From Botryotinia globosa (lineage: Eukaryota > Ascomycota > Leotiomycetes > Helotiales > Sclerotiniaceae): DNA of 64,000 nt. The stretch spans positions 868,001 to 932,000 of the forward strand of contig RCSZ01000002.1 of NCBI GenBank assembly GCA_014898425.1, given 5' to 3'. Made by a program: the position numbers and the translations under genes. Of this stretch, positions 35,441-47,254 are shown piece by piece. The stretch's first letter is position 1. Each line of letters begins with the position of its first letter. The notes below the pieces were generated by a model. It did no database searches, was not told the DNA's origin, and saw only the letters and a list, made by a program, of their open reading frames with translations.

Positions 35441-38106
35441 TGTAGACTCCTATAAACTAGCTGGTTCATCGAAACGAGAATTCGCTAACAAATCAAACAC
35501 CAGTGAAAGTCTGTATCGTGTTTGTAAATTTGGAAACGCAATAACTTCAAGAGAAGGCGTAAAGATGAGCAAGACGGCTTGAAATGGAAGTAAAAAGGAA
35601 GTGTATGTCTAAAGCGGTACAGTTCCAGGCAGGCGGGGGCTCGGGGTAAGCGCATAGGTCTCGAGGAATTACAAAGTTCGAGCACGTAATAGATCGGATG
35701 AGTTGTGTCCAATAATAATCCTGGTGATGTTTCGTTTGTATCCATCAGCTGGCGTGTTTGATCTCCCAAAGGTATATAACAGAAGGTGGGGCTGAATGGT
35801 ACGTGCGCCGCAATATCCATCAGGATCAGGTGATCTAAAGGTTGTGGAGGAAGCCGTTGAGTACCACAAGCGTTTATATATGCTAGAGCACTCTTGACGG
35901 CTTAACAAGTTTGGGTCATCTTTCATGCGCAACGAAGTGCTCTGAAGATAACGAGACTAGAATCACCAAACCGACCAATTTGAACACTGAATATATGTTG
36001 ACAGATAAACAAATGATTCACCAGACGATATATCATGGCAAAGAGAAAGAGTCAACTAATCAGTGGCCCAAAAATATAGGGAAAGTTGATTTCGTCGAAG
36101 GCTTGGGTTTTGGGACAGAACGAAAGTAACGTTGACAATGAACTTGAAGATTATCTACAGGAAGGTAAGGAGCCCCTTCATGTGCATACACAGGTTGTAA
36201 GTTCCAGCATTCTGGTTGCAGGCCTCGTTTTTAGTATGCGCGTACCGTGTGAGTACGAACGGCAATGTCTCCCTCCAAATGCATACCGACTTCATGGCGC
36301 ATGGTCAACTGAGACTTGGGGGATTTTGAAAGGCAGCGATGCATCTGCATCGAAAACGCTGAGAGTGACACGGCGTCCCTTAACTGCGACCGACGAACAA
36401 ATTCCAGTTACCGAACTTATCGTGCAGCGAGCTTCTAGATGGCAATATAGCAAACTTGTCTCTGCGATGACATGCATAGACGAACGATATGTAGCGCTTG
36501 TCGAATCGCACTGTGTGATGCCATTTACATGGATAAAAAAAGACACTCGGAAATACAAATTAACGGCTCGAAGCTTGATGGTAGGTATATAAATAGATGA
36601 CGGTTACACAGCAAATGACGGAGCTTTCGCTTCCCGCCTTCAATATGCGTAAGGTCATCAGGCCAGTATCAAACCATTGATTGTACCACCTTTACAATAC
36701 TGGCCCTTCCCTCGGAATATCCATCAACCACGGCCGTGGGAACTCGCGTAATCAAGATAGGTGTGGAACACTCAGAATGTTCGCAACCTTTTGATAACTC
36801 TGGGCTCGTAATGCTCAAGTTTCGTTGTTGCGAACCTGAAGCATGAATCTGAGTTCTATGCCCTCTTTGTGGTCAATCTAATGTGCTTGAGAGACTTGGA
36901 CCTACTCCATATCAATGCTGTCAAAACATGACATGGCTTGACATTCCTTACTGAAAAATTAGAGTTATGGCAGCAGATGCAGACTTACATGGGCTTTTCG
37001 GTCTGGGGTCTCTCGCATTTGTATTACGAGAATGAGCTCGACTCCACATTTCACACGCGTGTCATCCTTTGCATTCCCCCTATTTACTTTGGCATCATAT
37101 GATATCAAGTCTGCTATGTGCAAACGTAGATCTACGTTTGTTTTCATATAGTTTGCTAGAAATTGAGGGGTACCCGAGAAAACATGTTACGCCTGTACTG
37201 TACCTCCACGCACATCCGATATGGCACAACAGCAATAGAAGCAATCGCAAAATTGTATTCTATCAGAAGAATGTTCGACACGCCAGATATCGTCATTTCA
37301 TGTCGGTGAAATTTATGCACTTCAGGGCTGCCGCTAGTCTACCTTGAAACTAGCTTAGCTTAGCGGACATCCCTATTATTATTATTCTGTCCGCACTCCT
37401 TGTAATATTCAACTCTATCTGTCAAGGTGTATCATCACTGTGCAAGTTTTATAATTTATGATTGCGAGCCATGTATGTGGAAGAGTTACCATGTGACCTC
37501 TTGCACTTCGTTGTTCTGGGAGCTCTTGGGTTCAATCATAACCAATTCACTAACTAGCTAAAAAGTTGAATCTCAGGGGCATCGTCCAACTCAGTCAGTC
37601 GCATATTGATGTCCCAGTTTTGACATTTAATACTTCTACAAGACAGGTAAATACTTTCTCCTATGGGACCACCCGAAATGCATGAAAGGCCGTGGACACC
37701 ACTTTCTATGTCTGTGTCTCAATGCTTGATGAACTCTTCGTCCGTCATCGTATGGCAGCTTGAAGTGAAAAACATTGTTTCTACTGCTGTTCTACCCGTT
37801 TAATCTTACCACTCTAGTTTGGGAATTTTGAAGTTCCCGATATCCCTTTTGAAAGAGGTACAATCAAGTTACAGAGGGTGCGGTACGAGGAAGTTGCGAA
37901 GCCATGTTATTCTACTGTACGCACAAGGAAGGCACGGGGTCTCAACCTTTTCAAATACGGTTCGTTGACTCTACGATTTACATCACAATCAACCAAGAAC
38001 AAATGCGCATAAAAGCAGGCCCAAGTGCTCATCCTTCAACATTCTAAGTTGTTACCAACATCCAACACCCAACACCTAGAAATAATCAGAAAGCATTATC
38101 ACCCAA
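35441..38106. other. Large intergenic region
   Basis: 2.67 kb between divergent genes. A 168-codon open stretch at 36086-36592 has no recognised similarity and no good ATG context. ATAAAAG near 38009 is a possible TATA element for the downstream methyltransferase; pyrimidine-rich sequence follows. No gene supported. Confidence 0.5.
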
Positions 38107-38904
38107 ATGTCTCCTTCGGCTATCATCGACGAGCCCGACTTCCTTTCAACTGTTGTTGACGAGGCCAAGACCGCTCCTCCTAGCCCATGTTCACATGCGC
38201 CAGCAAAGGGAAATTATCCTTCTGTCGAGTACTACGATCATCTTGCTAGAACCTACGAGGGTGCTTTTTCCCACGACATCGGTCTCCTAGAATTCATTGA
38301 GAGAACCCTTTGCGAACTACCCACCAAGGCAAAAGTTCTCGATATTGGCTGTGGGACTGGCAAGCCTGTCTCATACACGATGGCAGCCCATGGTCATGAT
38401 CTTCATGGTGTCGACCTATCCGGCGCCATGATCGATCGATCCATGAAATGCGTTCCCACGGGCTCATTTACGCAAGCGCACATGTTGGATTATACCCCTC
38501 AATTCGAGAACGACAACACTCCTCCTGACTTTGACGTCATATTTACCATCTTTTCCCTCTTCTGCTTGTCTCGCGAAGAGATGACGACAATGGCCTCAAA
38601 GATATCCAGTTGGTTAAAACCAAACGGACTCTGGTGTATCGGCACCATCTGCGCCGAAGACTTCAAAACAACACCTTCGATGTATGATGCGGATGGATTG
38701 TGCGCCACGGATGTTGAAATGATGTTCATGGGATCAATGTATTGTTCCATGATAGCATTCACAAAGCAGGGTTGGGAAAGCGTGACTGAGGCCGCTGGTT
38801 TTGAGATAACTTACACGAAGAGTGATTTATTTACACCACGCCCAAGTGCAGGCATTGCTTCTGATGATGAGATGCATTATTATATCATGGCAAGGAAGAT
38901 GTAA
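38107..38904 (+). CDS. Class I SAM-dependent methyltransferase
   Basis: Intronless, 265 aa. After a ~35-residue leader the fold begins at VEYYDHLARTYE. SAM-binding motif I is VLDIGCGTGKPV (77-88), the motif II acid is in LHGVDLSGAMID, and a later strand reads FDVIFTIFSLFCLS. This fits the Methyltransf_11/25 group that methylates small molecules. A SWLKPNGLWCIGTI strand follows, as in ubiquinone-type methyltransferases. The substrate cannot be told. The ATG follows CACCCAA, a good fungal context. No biosynthetic partner lies next to it, so cluster membership is not suggested. Confidence 0.88.
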   Translation: MSPSAIIDEPDFLSTVVDEAKTAPPSPCSHAPAKGNYPSVEYYDHLARTYEGAFSHDIGLLEFIERTLCELPTKAKVLDIGCGTGKPVSYTMAAHGHDLHGVDLSGAMIDRSMKCVPTGSFTQAHMLDYTPQFENDNTPPDFDVIFTIFSLFCLSREEMTTMASKISSWLKPNGLWCIGTICAEDFKTTPSMYDADGLCATDVEMMFMGSMYCSMIAFTKQGWESVTEAAGFEITYTKSDLFTPRPSAGIASDDEMHYYIMARKM

Positions 38905-39290
38905 GAGCATTGAGCCTTTTAAGTTTAGTCTATAGTGTGTCAATTGAGTTTGCGCATCCATATCTATCTTTCATCCTCCATTTTACAGTGATATGTCCAC
39001 AAAACTGCTTGCATGCACTGATCTATGTTGTGTCAATATTAAATACGGAGGTCATCAACTTCTACCAATTTATCCTCCCCACGTCCTTCACCGCCCAACA
39101 TTCACTCTCAAAAATGCCCCCTCATTTCCTCCCACAAAACAAGTGGGTCCACAACCTCATCGTCGCTCAATTCCCAATCCCAATCTCCAACCTTAGCCCG
39201 CGCCCCTCAAGAAAAAAAAGGAAACAAACTCCCAAAAACTCAAGATCACCACCACCCAAAAAAATAGCAAAATGATAGGGGGGCCAATCC
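38905..39290. other. Intergenic spacer
   Basis: 3' flank of the methyltransferase and of the small candidate ORF. Only short open stretches. An A-rich run (AAGAAAAAAAAGGAAAC) lies near 39210. Confidence 0.5.
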
Positions 39291-39422
39291 CTACCATCCC
39301 AGCTTCTCACGCGCGTGAGCTCTGTGGCCAATACCCTGTTTAACGCATTCAAGCCAGTCAATTCGACGACCTCCGGGGCCCTCAGAAGCAATCTCCTTGC
39401 CGACTCCGCTAAACGAATACAT
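39291..39422 (-). CDS. Candidate 43-aa small protein
   Basis: Minus-strand ORF of 44 codons with stop, starting MYSFSGVGKEIASEGPGG and ending AHAREKLGW. Its composition (Gly, Arg, Trp, Cys, mixed charge, no low complexity) and GC-richer codons stand out from the AT-rich flanks. The ATG is preceded by CAACCAAT, a usual fungal context, and ~130 bp of pyrimidine-containing leader. No family recognised. It is too short for usual gene callers. Could be a conserved small protein or chance. Confidence 0.45.
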   Translation of the reverse strand: MYSFSGVGKEIASEGPGGRRIDWLECVKQGIGHRAHAREKLGW

Positions 39423-39878
39423 ATTGGTTGAAGATAATGCTTGGTATCGGGGTATATCTATCGATAGCAAAGGTGAGGGGATATGAATGTGGTACTAGGA
39501 GATTGTCTTGATTGTAATCTTACTAGAGATTTCTGCAAGAACAATTCTCCCGCCCGTCGGCTCAAGGCTTTAGATTTTTAAAGATAAGATGCAGCATGTG
39601 TCAATTTGAATTGTATCTTTGCAGGCCTATAGCAAATAAGTGAGTGAACCACAACGAACGTAAACAACATGCGCGCAAAATCATAAATATTCGAAGTTGG
39701 GCTGTGTAAGTATTGTGTAACCCTTGATATAAAAAGCGGACACTGATCTCAGCTTTACAATAGAAGCAAACGACGACCAGACAATCATTGTTATAATAAT
39801 GATGCCAGGAAAAGACCCAAACCATTCCTCACTTCCGTACCCGTGCCTGCAACAGATTTATCCCTGTTATCTTAACAT
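39423..39878. other. Intergenic spacer
   Basis: Leader of the small ORF and 3' flank of the hydrolase. Nothing else seen. Confidence 0.5.
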
Positions 39879-41767
39879 CTAACATCTTCTCCAAACCCAA
39901 TTTCCAATCTCCCACCCTTGACTACCCTTCTTTTCAAGGGAATCCTCTCCAAACCCAAAATTAGGTTGGTCATGATACTCATTCTCCACCACGAACAACT
40001 CAATTTTCACATCACCTGTTTCCGCTTCTACTTTCTGCAAGTTGTCCGCGAAGGCTTTCACATCGTCGACGAAGACTTCGTCTTCACCAGCTACGATCAG
40101 AATTGATGATACGGCGGTGGGAAGACGTGACCACCATGATGAGGAAGCGTAGAGTGGTTCAATGTAGTTATCTGATGGAGCAGAAGCCTGATAATCGCTT
40201 GACCACTTTTGGTTAATGAGTCTAGGTTAGCAGAGTAATACCCAAATTGATTGGACAGTGAGATTGAGATGAGGTTGAAGAGATATGAAGGAAGTGCAAT
40301 TGAAGAACAGGAACTTACAACTTTGATAGCGTATGGATGAATTAGATCTTTATATTCGTTCCTCTCGTATGATTTAGATCCGGTGTCAAATGTAACCCAA
40401 GGTGCTAAGAGCACAGCACCATCCAGTGGTTCTGAAAGGTGCACTCGAGGAATACTTTCATTTGGATGGCCATGCATGATGTGAGACAGCAGAGCAAGGA
40501 CAAGATTTGCGCCTGCAGAGTCGCCGGCCAGGATTATGGAGGATGGGGCATATCTGAAAGAATAGAGATGTGACAGTTAGTTTTGGAGCTTGTGATAATG
40601 AGAGCTAAGCTTTTCCAATAATCTGGACTGCAATTTATTTAAGATTCTAGCTTTAAGATTCTGAAGATACTATCATCGATATATAGATTCATTATTTCAA
40701 ATCAAATTGGTAATCAAAACTATTCCAATGCTTCAAAGGGTTTGAATATTTTTTAAATTTTTGATTGTTGGGATACAATCCGGACTCCTGGATATCCAGT
40801 TTCACAAAATTAAAAGATAGACTTACTTCAAAGTTTGAACGACATGATTCAGCAATGCGGCAGCTTGTTCCAATTGCCGAGGATAGACCGCACTCGGGGA
40901 AAGATCTATATGCATTTATCAGTATTCAGATACCAATGCTCGGATTACATGTAGATATAAGGTAAGATAGCATACCGTAAGATAGGAACAATACCGCCAT
41001 ACTCTTTCCCTCTTTCTCTGCACCATCCACAAGCCTAAACATATATTCGACGGCTTCAGGACTTGCAGGAAGTGCAAAACCACCTCCTAATAGACACGAA
41101 CGATTCAGATCTTGCATGTGACACAATGAGAGGAACTTTGGACGAACCATGGAAATTAAGAATTATCTTCTTCGCTCCTTTTTTGCCTATCCAGTGCGCC
41201 TGCGTTCCATCTTCCAAAGTCTCGCTCAAGGGCTCTACACCCCGCTGCTTGCAGACGGTTTCGTATGCATGATCGGTGTTTGGATTGACATATCTTATTC
41301 ATTAGCATGTGATGCCCAGCTTCTACCCTCACTATTCATTATGGCAACTCGATGGCGAATTGAGATAAAGACCATTGAAGAACTAAACACAATGTATCCC
41401 AGTGAAAACCTCAAGCAAGTCCGCAGTGTTCCCAGCCAGTTTCAAAGACAACTCACAGAACTTGCCTAGGACTCATTCTCCTACACATAGTCCTCACAAC
41501 TGTAAGAAGGACATATCTCTTATAACTTCCCCTCTTCGCATTTCTCGTACGCCATATACCAGTCAGGAGACTGAAAAATGCGTTTCCTACTATTTCGGGC
41601 TCCTCTGGTTAGGCCAATTTTGTAATGTTTTGGTACATCGGAAAGAAAGCATCGAGAAAATGAAGGGGTTGCATACAGATACTCGTGTATACTAGCACAA
41701 CATCCAGTTTCTCAGCAATAGATAAAGTATCAACCAACTTTTTCTGCGAAATAGTCGAGGAGGACAT
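39879..41767 (-). CDS. Alpha/beta hydrolase fold-3 esterase, seven exons
   Basis: Minus strand: 41767-41637, 41570-41457, 41293-41148, 41086-40976, 40905-40827, 40553-40319, 40205-39879; 380 aa. All six introns (66, 163, 61, 70, 273, 113 nt) have GT-AG ends and phases that agree. Spliced, the N-terminus reads MSSSTISQKKLVDTLSIAEK and the middle YVNPNTDHAYETVC, typical of fungal HSL-like esterases. Oxyanion motif HGGGF (130-134) is split by an intron; nucleophile GDSAGAN (Ser206); acid in VAGEDEVFVDD (Asp314 or a neighbour); His350 in NEYHDQP. Intact triad. Members hydrolyse acyl esters, steryl acetates or secondary-metabolite esters; the substrate is unknown. Because it is cut into seven exons, no single ORF shows it. 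Different subgroup from the hydrolase at 2254. Confidence 0.85.
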
Positions 41768-42506
41768 TTTGAGATGAATTTTTGAGAGACAAGATTAATG
41801 AGATGAGAAGAAACGAAACAAGATCTGTTCAAACTTCAAGAAAGACCAGCGATGAGCTAAACAATTCTTCAGCTGAACTCCCCCCGCATTGACGTGCAAC
41901 ATCGCCAGTATCACTCCTTCTGCATACAGCTAGTTGCATGGCTGCAGCTGGCATCCGAGCGGAATGGTGGCTGCAATGTAACTTATAATACTCGTAGTCA
42001 TTGAACAAGAAGCTGAAGAGTAGAACAAACAAAAAGAGGAGGATAAATAATAAAACAAGGATGAACATCAAGAATAGGATGGCTCTATGTAAGCGAAAAA
42101 ACAAGCGGAAATTGAATACTCTTTCCAAAAGCTTTTTTAATAGATTATAAATTTATTTCAAATTAAATATTGAAATTCGAAAGAAGCAAATGAAAATTTG
42201 AGTTCTTTTTATATTGATAATTAGTTTTTATTTTATTTAATATTATATCAAGAAGAGATTATAATTATTGAAGCTCTTTCAAATAGTGGTCAATTCCCGC
42301 CTGTTATTTCGCTGATGTAGAGGATGGATAGCAAGAATAGATGCAACGACGCACAAAACCTAGCATAGGAAACCGAAACAACATTTCCAATATACAAAAC
42401 CCTTCCGCAAAACCTTCCGCAAGGTGATTTTCTGACAGGCCGTAAAACGTTGTCTTTTCGTGTGTGTAAAAAAATTCATATTTGGGTATCATTGCTCTAT
42501 TTGGAT
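41768..42506. other. AT-rich intergenic spacer
   Basis: Very AT-rich between 42125 and 42275. A 99-codon minus-strand stretch (42128-41829) is Leu/Phe-rich from T-rich DNA and not a credible gene. Nothing supported. Confidence 0.5.
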
Positions 42507-44198
42507 TCAATTCAGCTTTTTCATGCCCCTTTTTCGCTTTCCACCAACTTCCCTTCCTTCCTCAATTTCTAACATAGCTTCACGTTTCTTCTCTCCTACC
42601 AACTTCAGCGATTCTCTGATGACTCTCGTTTCCAGATTTACACCATCCTCGGCCCAAGCTTCCATCTGTCTTCCTACTCTGCTCTCAATGGCCTGTATCA
42701 ACTGTACATCCCTCTGGCCTACGAATGAAACAGCTTCTCCTTTCCTTCCAGCTCTGGCTGTACGTCCAACTCGGTGAATATAATCATCTGGATCTCTAGG
42801 GATATCGTAATTGATTACTAGACCCACCTCGGGAATATCAAGACCACGAGCAGCTACGTCAGTTGCGACTAGAATTCTGGCCGCAGAGGCACGGAATCGA
42901 CCCAAATTATCAATTCTTTGTCTTTGTGGAAGTTTAGAATGGAGGGCTGTAACTCGATGATCTAGAAGTCGCAGCAGGTGGGTGAGATAATCGGCAGTAG
43001 CGGTTCGATTGCAAAATATAACAATAGATTTCGGTAGATTTTTTTCAGTAAGTAGGAACATATGCAGATAGTGTTCCCGATGTGTTACCGGTACCTGCAG
43101 ATGCATTTGATTGAGGGAAGGTGGAATCGCCAAAGCCTGTGTATCCACTTCGCAAACAAAAACTGGAAGCTTTCCTGGTGTGCGAGGCATATCTTTCAAA
43201 GCTCGCACTTCTGGAGTGACTGTAGCCGTGAACAATAAAGTTTGCCGTTTGGCGGGAGGTGGGAGGATAGATAGACATTCTTCAACATCTGGTAGCATAC
43301 TTCCTGCGCTACCGGATGCAAGTAATCGATCCGCTTCATCAAGAACCACCATGCGCACCCTACGTAAAGCACCAATCGTGTCTTCGCCCGAGGTTCGAAT
43401 ATGATCTGCCAATCTACCAGGGGTTGCGATAACAATGTGTGGTCGTTGAGCAAGGGCGGTTGCCTGGGGTCGCATGTCCGAGCCTCCCGTTATCAGGACA
43501 GCCTTGAGAGATTGGGGAGATGAGATCGCTTTGAATTGCTCGTAAATTTGTAATGCCAATTCTCTAAGAAAGTGATGTCAGCCAGATGATACCATATTCA
43601 ACACGGCAAGTTCTTACCTCGTGGGAGTAAGCACTAAAGCAAAGATCCCGAAAGGATCTTCAGCCCATTTTTGTAGGATTGGAACAGCAAATGCCACTGT
43701 TTTTCCAGAACCTGTGCGACTACCTCCTATACAGTCTCTTCCCTTTAATATTTCTGGTATGCAGCCCTTTTGAATTCCTGTAGGCCGCTTGATAGCCATA
43801 GATCCCAGCGATCCCACTAACCATGGCTTCACATCCAAGGCAGCAAAAGTGGTTTGCGCATCGGTAGGAGCCAATATTGCGCCATTGCTAGCATTTTTGG
43901 CATCGAGAGAATTCTTTTGCGATTTAACCTTCACTCGCGAAGGAACAGATGTGGTAGCAATCAAGGGAAGATCTTTTTGCATTGGCTCCTGGGATGTCTT
44001 CCGCCGTTTCCGTGAAGCTTGACTGTCTAAAGAATCTGAATCTGAGTCTGAACCCGCACTGGATTGCGAAATGTCATCCTGTTCATCTTGTTCGTCATCG
44101 GATGAGGAATTGTGATTTGATCGTGGGGATAATTCGGGGGCTTCAATTGAAACTTGATCGACAGTCTTGGATCCTTGTATGGATTTTTTGGAAGGCAT
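42507..44198 (-). CDS. DBP8: ATP-dependent RNA helicase Dbp8
   Basis: Two exons on the minus strand, 44198-43618 and 43563-42507, 545 aa; 54-nt intron (GTAAGA, branch CTGAC, TTAG) splits the PTRELAL motif. A DEAD-box helicase of the small-subunit processome for 18S rRNA maturation, in the nucleolus. The first ~105 residues are Ser/Asp-rich with RKRRK. Motifs: Q motif ([15 protein letters not shown]), [10 protein letters not shown], Ia PTRELAL, Ib [46 protein letters not shown]. Motif III is TAT where most have SAT, as also seen in Dbp8. The C-terminus ([10 protein letters not shown]) is basic. All motifs are intact. Confidence 0.93.
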
Positions 44199-47100
44199 CT
44201 TGGGTGGTCCACGTCGTTTTTGGTGTTTTGAAAAAATTAGAGGAAATTATTTTTTTCCCTTAATCGATGGCTCGCTCACTACCATTTGCTGACTGTACGA
44301 TGGTACCTGCCAAATTCGCGCGCGCTAAAAAGCTTGGCGGGGTTCATCGCCTCTCTCAAAGTTTCTGATTTAGGACAAGGAGTTCAACCAATAGGATCAC
44401 CTGGATTGATATTTACATGGGCAGGTGAGTTCATAGTCTTGTACTACGAATTACCAATTGTCTACAAGTACAAGCATCAATTCTGCGTAGAAATGGAAAT
44501 AGAAATCACTCATGCAAGATTCTCTGTAAAAATAGCTCGGTTATCCGTTTCATTCTTGAAGATCTAGTGAGTGATCTAGTGAATGATCAGAGAAACAAAG
44601 AAAGCGATACTTTCTTTAGTTACAGTTAGATTGATTTTGACTCCCGTCTCTTGAGCCAGCTCTGATTTTCTCATATACGAAGTGGTGTATCTCGTGCCAG
44701 ACTAGAAGATATGGGGAAGGGGAATTCCAGGAACCGGCAGTTTGGGCGGCTTACTGCATTCGATTCAACTACTCCGTAATGAGAACATTGACAGCCTATG
44801 AATTGGTCTGAATGATTTACTTGGCTTGGGAAAATCCAATAATTCAACGTGTACAACTATTATATTATGCATTATCTGATCACATTGAATAATGAGAAGC
44901 GAGATAGCAATGTAGAATTGGGAAGTACTCCTTTTGATGAATATACGAAGCGACTTGCAGAGCTTCTTCACTGCATATGTCCGGTACCGAAAATACTCTT
45001 GATGTTAGTCTAATCTGCAAATAGATACATAAGAGTGCTTCTGAAAATCGGCGCTCTCTGTATGACTGCATTTCTCTGACCACCATCATCTCACCTCTCC
45101 TCATTCATACCTTTATTACTGCACTCTATTCTTACGCCCCCCCATGATTTATACCAGTGATTGGGTTGCACGGAGTATACCGAGTAGAATTCAGCGACGA
45201 AAGAGGGATTGTTACGAAGAGAAATATGTATATGGCTGAACCTTAATTGTCCAATTCGCTATGAAACACCGATGCATTCGAAGATAAGCAAGCACCTCTA
45301 ATAATTGATTGATGAAGGGGGCTTCATCGGGTAGACGACGATGCCAGCGACGACGACAGCTTTTTTTTTGAACAGCATCCACCGAATATCCGAGCTGCCT
45401 TTTTAAGTTTTGCGGGAAGAGTAGCCAAATGCAGCGGTCTCCATAGAAATCTACAATTAGTTTGGCGCTGTGCTGCATCTATGTATGTACATATATGCTA
45501 CCCAAGGCTCAAGCGAACAAGGTTGAACCAATTTACATAGGATAGCCGTTGAGCCGTTAAGAGACAAGACTCAAAAGTCCCTGGAATTGGAGTAGATCCG
45601 TAGCTCGTCCTATTTTGATTGATAGCCAATCCCCGGGATGCTGTAAAAAGAATTCATGTTATGTACGTTCTATCCTGACTCATTAGATTGTGCAGTAGTA
45701 CTGATGAAGCGACGAGGTAAGGAGTGAACAATAAACAGGCATTGAGTAGCATAGATTGGTAACAATGATTTGCAAAAGAAAAGAAGAGATCTTTTTTAAA
45801 TAGAAACAATCAGGGCGGTTGGTTGGTTGGGTTGGTTAATTAGTTGAAGGAATGCCTGGTAGTTTCTTGGATCTCCATTGCACTCTCTCGACCTCTTGAG
45901 CCTCTCTACTCTCTATTCTGTCTGTAGGTACTCCTCATACATTTGATTCCATTCCCAGACCGACCTACCTTGGTAAATCCAATCGGTCTAGTCCGGTCAC
46001 AATACTTTTTTCAATCCTCATCGCTCTCGTCCGTTGTTTGTCTGTTTGTTTGTCTGTTTGTTTGTTCCTTTTCGGCTACCATTTATTATGACAATGCTCA
46101 TGATAACACTTGATTGATCTACTCCATATATATGTATATATATAACCTTCTCTCCCTGTCTACCTCACTCGCTCCCTCCTTGCTCTCTGCCCCCCTCTCC
46201 CTCCAAAGAAGATCCAAGATCCAACTCTCTCTTACAAGGATTGTCGTACGCGCATCGACCCCAATATTGTATTCCCTTGCAGCTTTTTAACGTGTATGCG
46301 GGCACGGCGGGCTTTTCCATCCAATCCCATTCCCATTTCGATTTAAGGGAATCAAATCTTCCCTTTAAAACATTCTTTTATCACCATTACCATCTCTTCT
46401 TTCCACCAGCAGTTCATTCCCTTATTATTGTTAAAGAAGAAGAAAAAGACACCATTGTTTGTGCTTGTTGGTATCAATACCTACTACCTACTACCTATTT
46501 GTTATTTGATTCTTATTATTTCTTATAAATATTATATCTATCGACTTTTATACATCTTCCGATTAAAAAGAAGATCCTCTCCAATTGTTTCAAATATTAC
46601 TATATAAAGGATTATTCAATAATAACATCCTTTTCCCCTCTTTCTGCCAAATCCCTCCCAAGAACCATACCCTCCCTCGCTCCCTCCCTCAATTTACTAT
46701 TTTATCGACCCACACTTCGTGACGATAAGCTTTGAAACGGAAACGAGTCTCGGTTTGAATACCCGCAGATTATTACGAGCACCTACCCAACATTGGAAAC
46801 CGGAACTGGAAGTTGGAACACATTGCCTTGCCATCCTTACGAGAGTCGTCACAAACATCCTTATACGCAGCAAATCCTTCTCTACCTGTTATTCATTCAA
46901 TTTATCCAACATCCAACCCAGCCAACTTTTCAAGATTTGGGACCAGTCACAAGACGGACCTCGGACCCATTTCATCCATATAAAAGCATTTCCTCGTTTG
47001 CAGCAACGGTCTCTTGCAGCGGTGGACTGCATGCCGATGCAAGATCAGTACAATAACATAAAGAACACCGGCAACGGTGTGACCCGAGATTCGGAACTTA

Positions 47101-47254
47101 AGACAACGGCAACGACTTCGAATCCTGCCGTATCCGTTTCATTTTTACACCGCAACCTTTCGACTATTCTGAGTGTAATATGAGTAGACAATACGAAGAT
47201 CACACTACCGATTCGAAGACCACGAGCAATCTCCCCCTCAACCCATTACCCAAC
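44199..47254. promoter_or_regulatory. Long divergent intergenic region and MKK leader
   Basis: 3.06 kb between DBP8 and the MAPKK gene. No coding gene supported. Near 46020-46070 there is TTTGTCTG-type simple repeat; 46149-46206 is almost pure pyrimidine (CTCCCTGTCTACC... CCCCCCTCTCCCTCC), typical of a fungal core promoter/start region. Downstream ~1 kb would be a long 5' UTR; it contains an upstream ORF at 47031-47183 (50 codons, MPMQDQYNN). Confidence 0.45.
47031..47183 (+). other. Upstream ORF in the MAPKK leader
   Basis: ATG at 47031, stop TGA at 47181-47183, 50 aa. The stop overlaps an ATG at 47180 (ATGA) that is in frame with the kinase. It ends 71 nt before the preferred kinase ATG. 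A translational-control role is inference. Confidence 0.35.

Noticed and set aside
36086..36592. 168-codon plus-strand open stretch
   Set aside because: No good ATG, no known motif, and codon use like the spacer.
41829..42128. Leu/Phe-rich 99-codon minus-strand frame that looks membrane-spanning
   Set aside because: The reading comes from A/T-rich DNA (AAGAAT/AAACAA runs on the plus strand); hydrophobicity is an artefact of T-rich codons.
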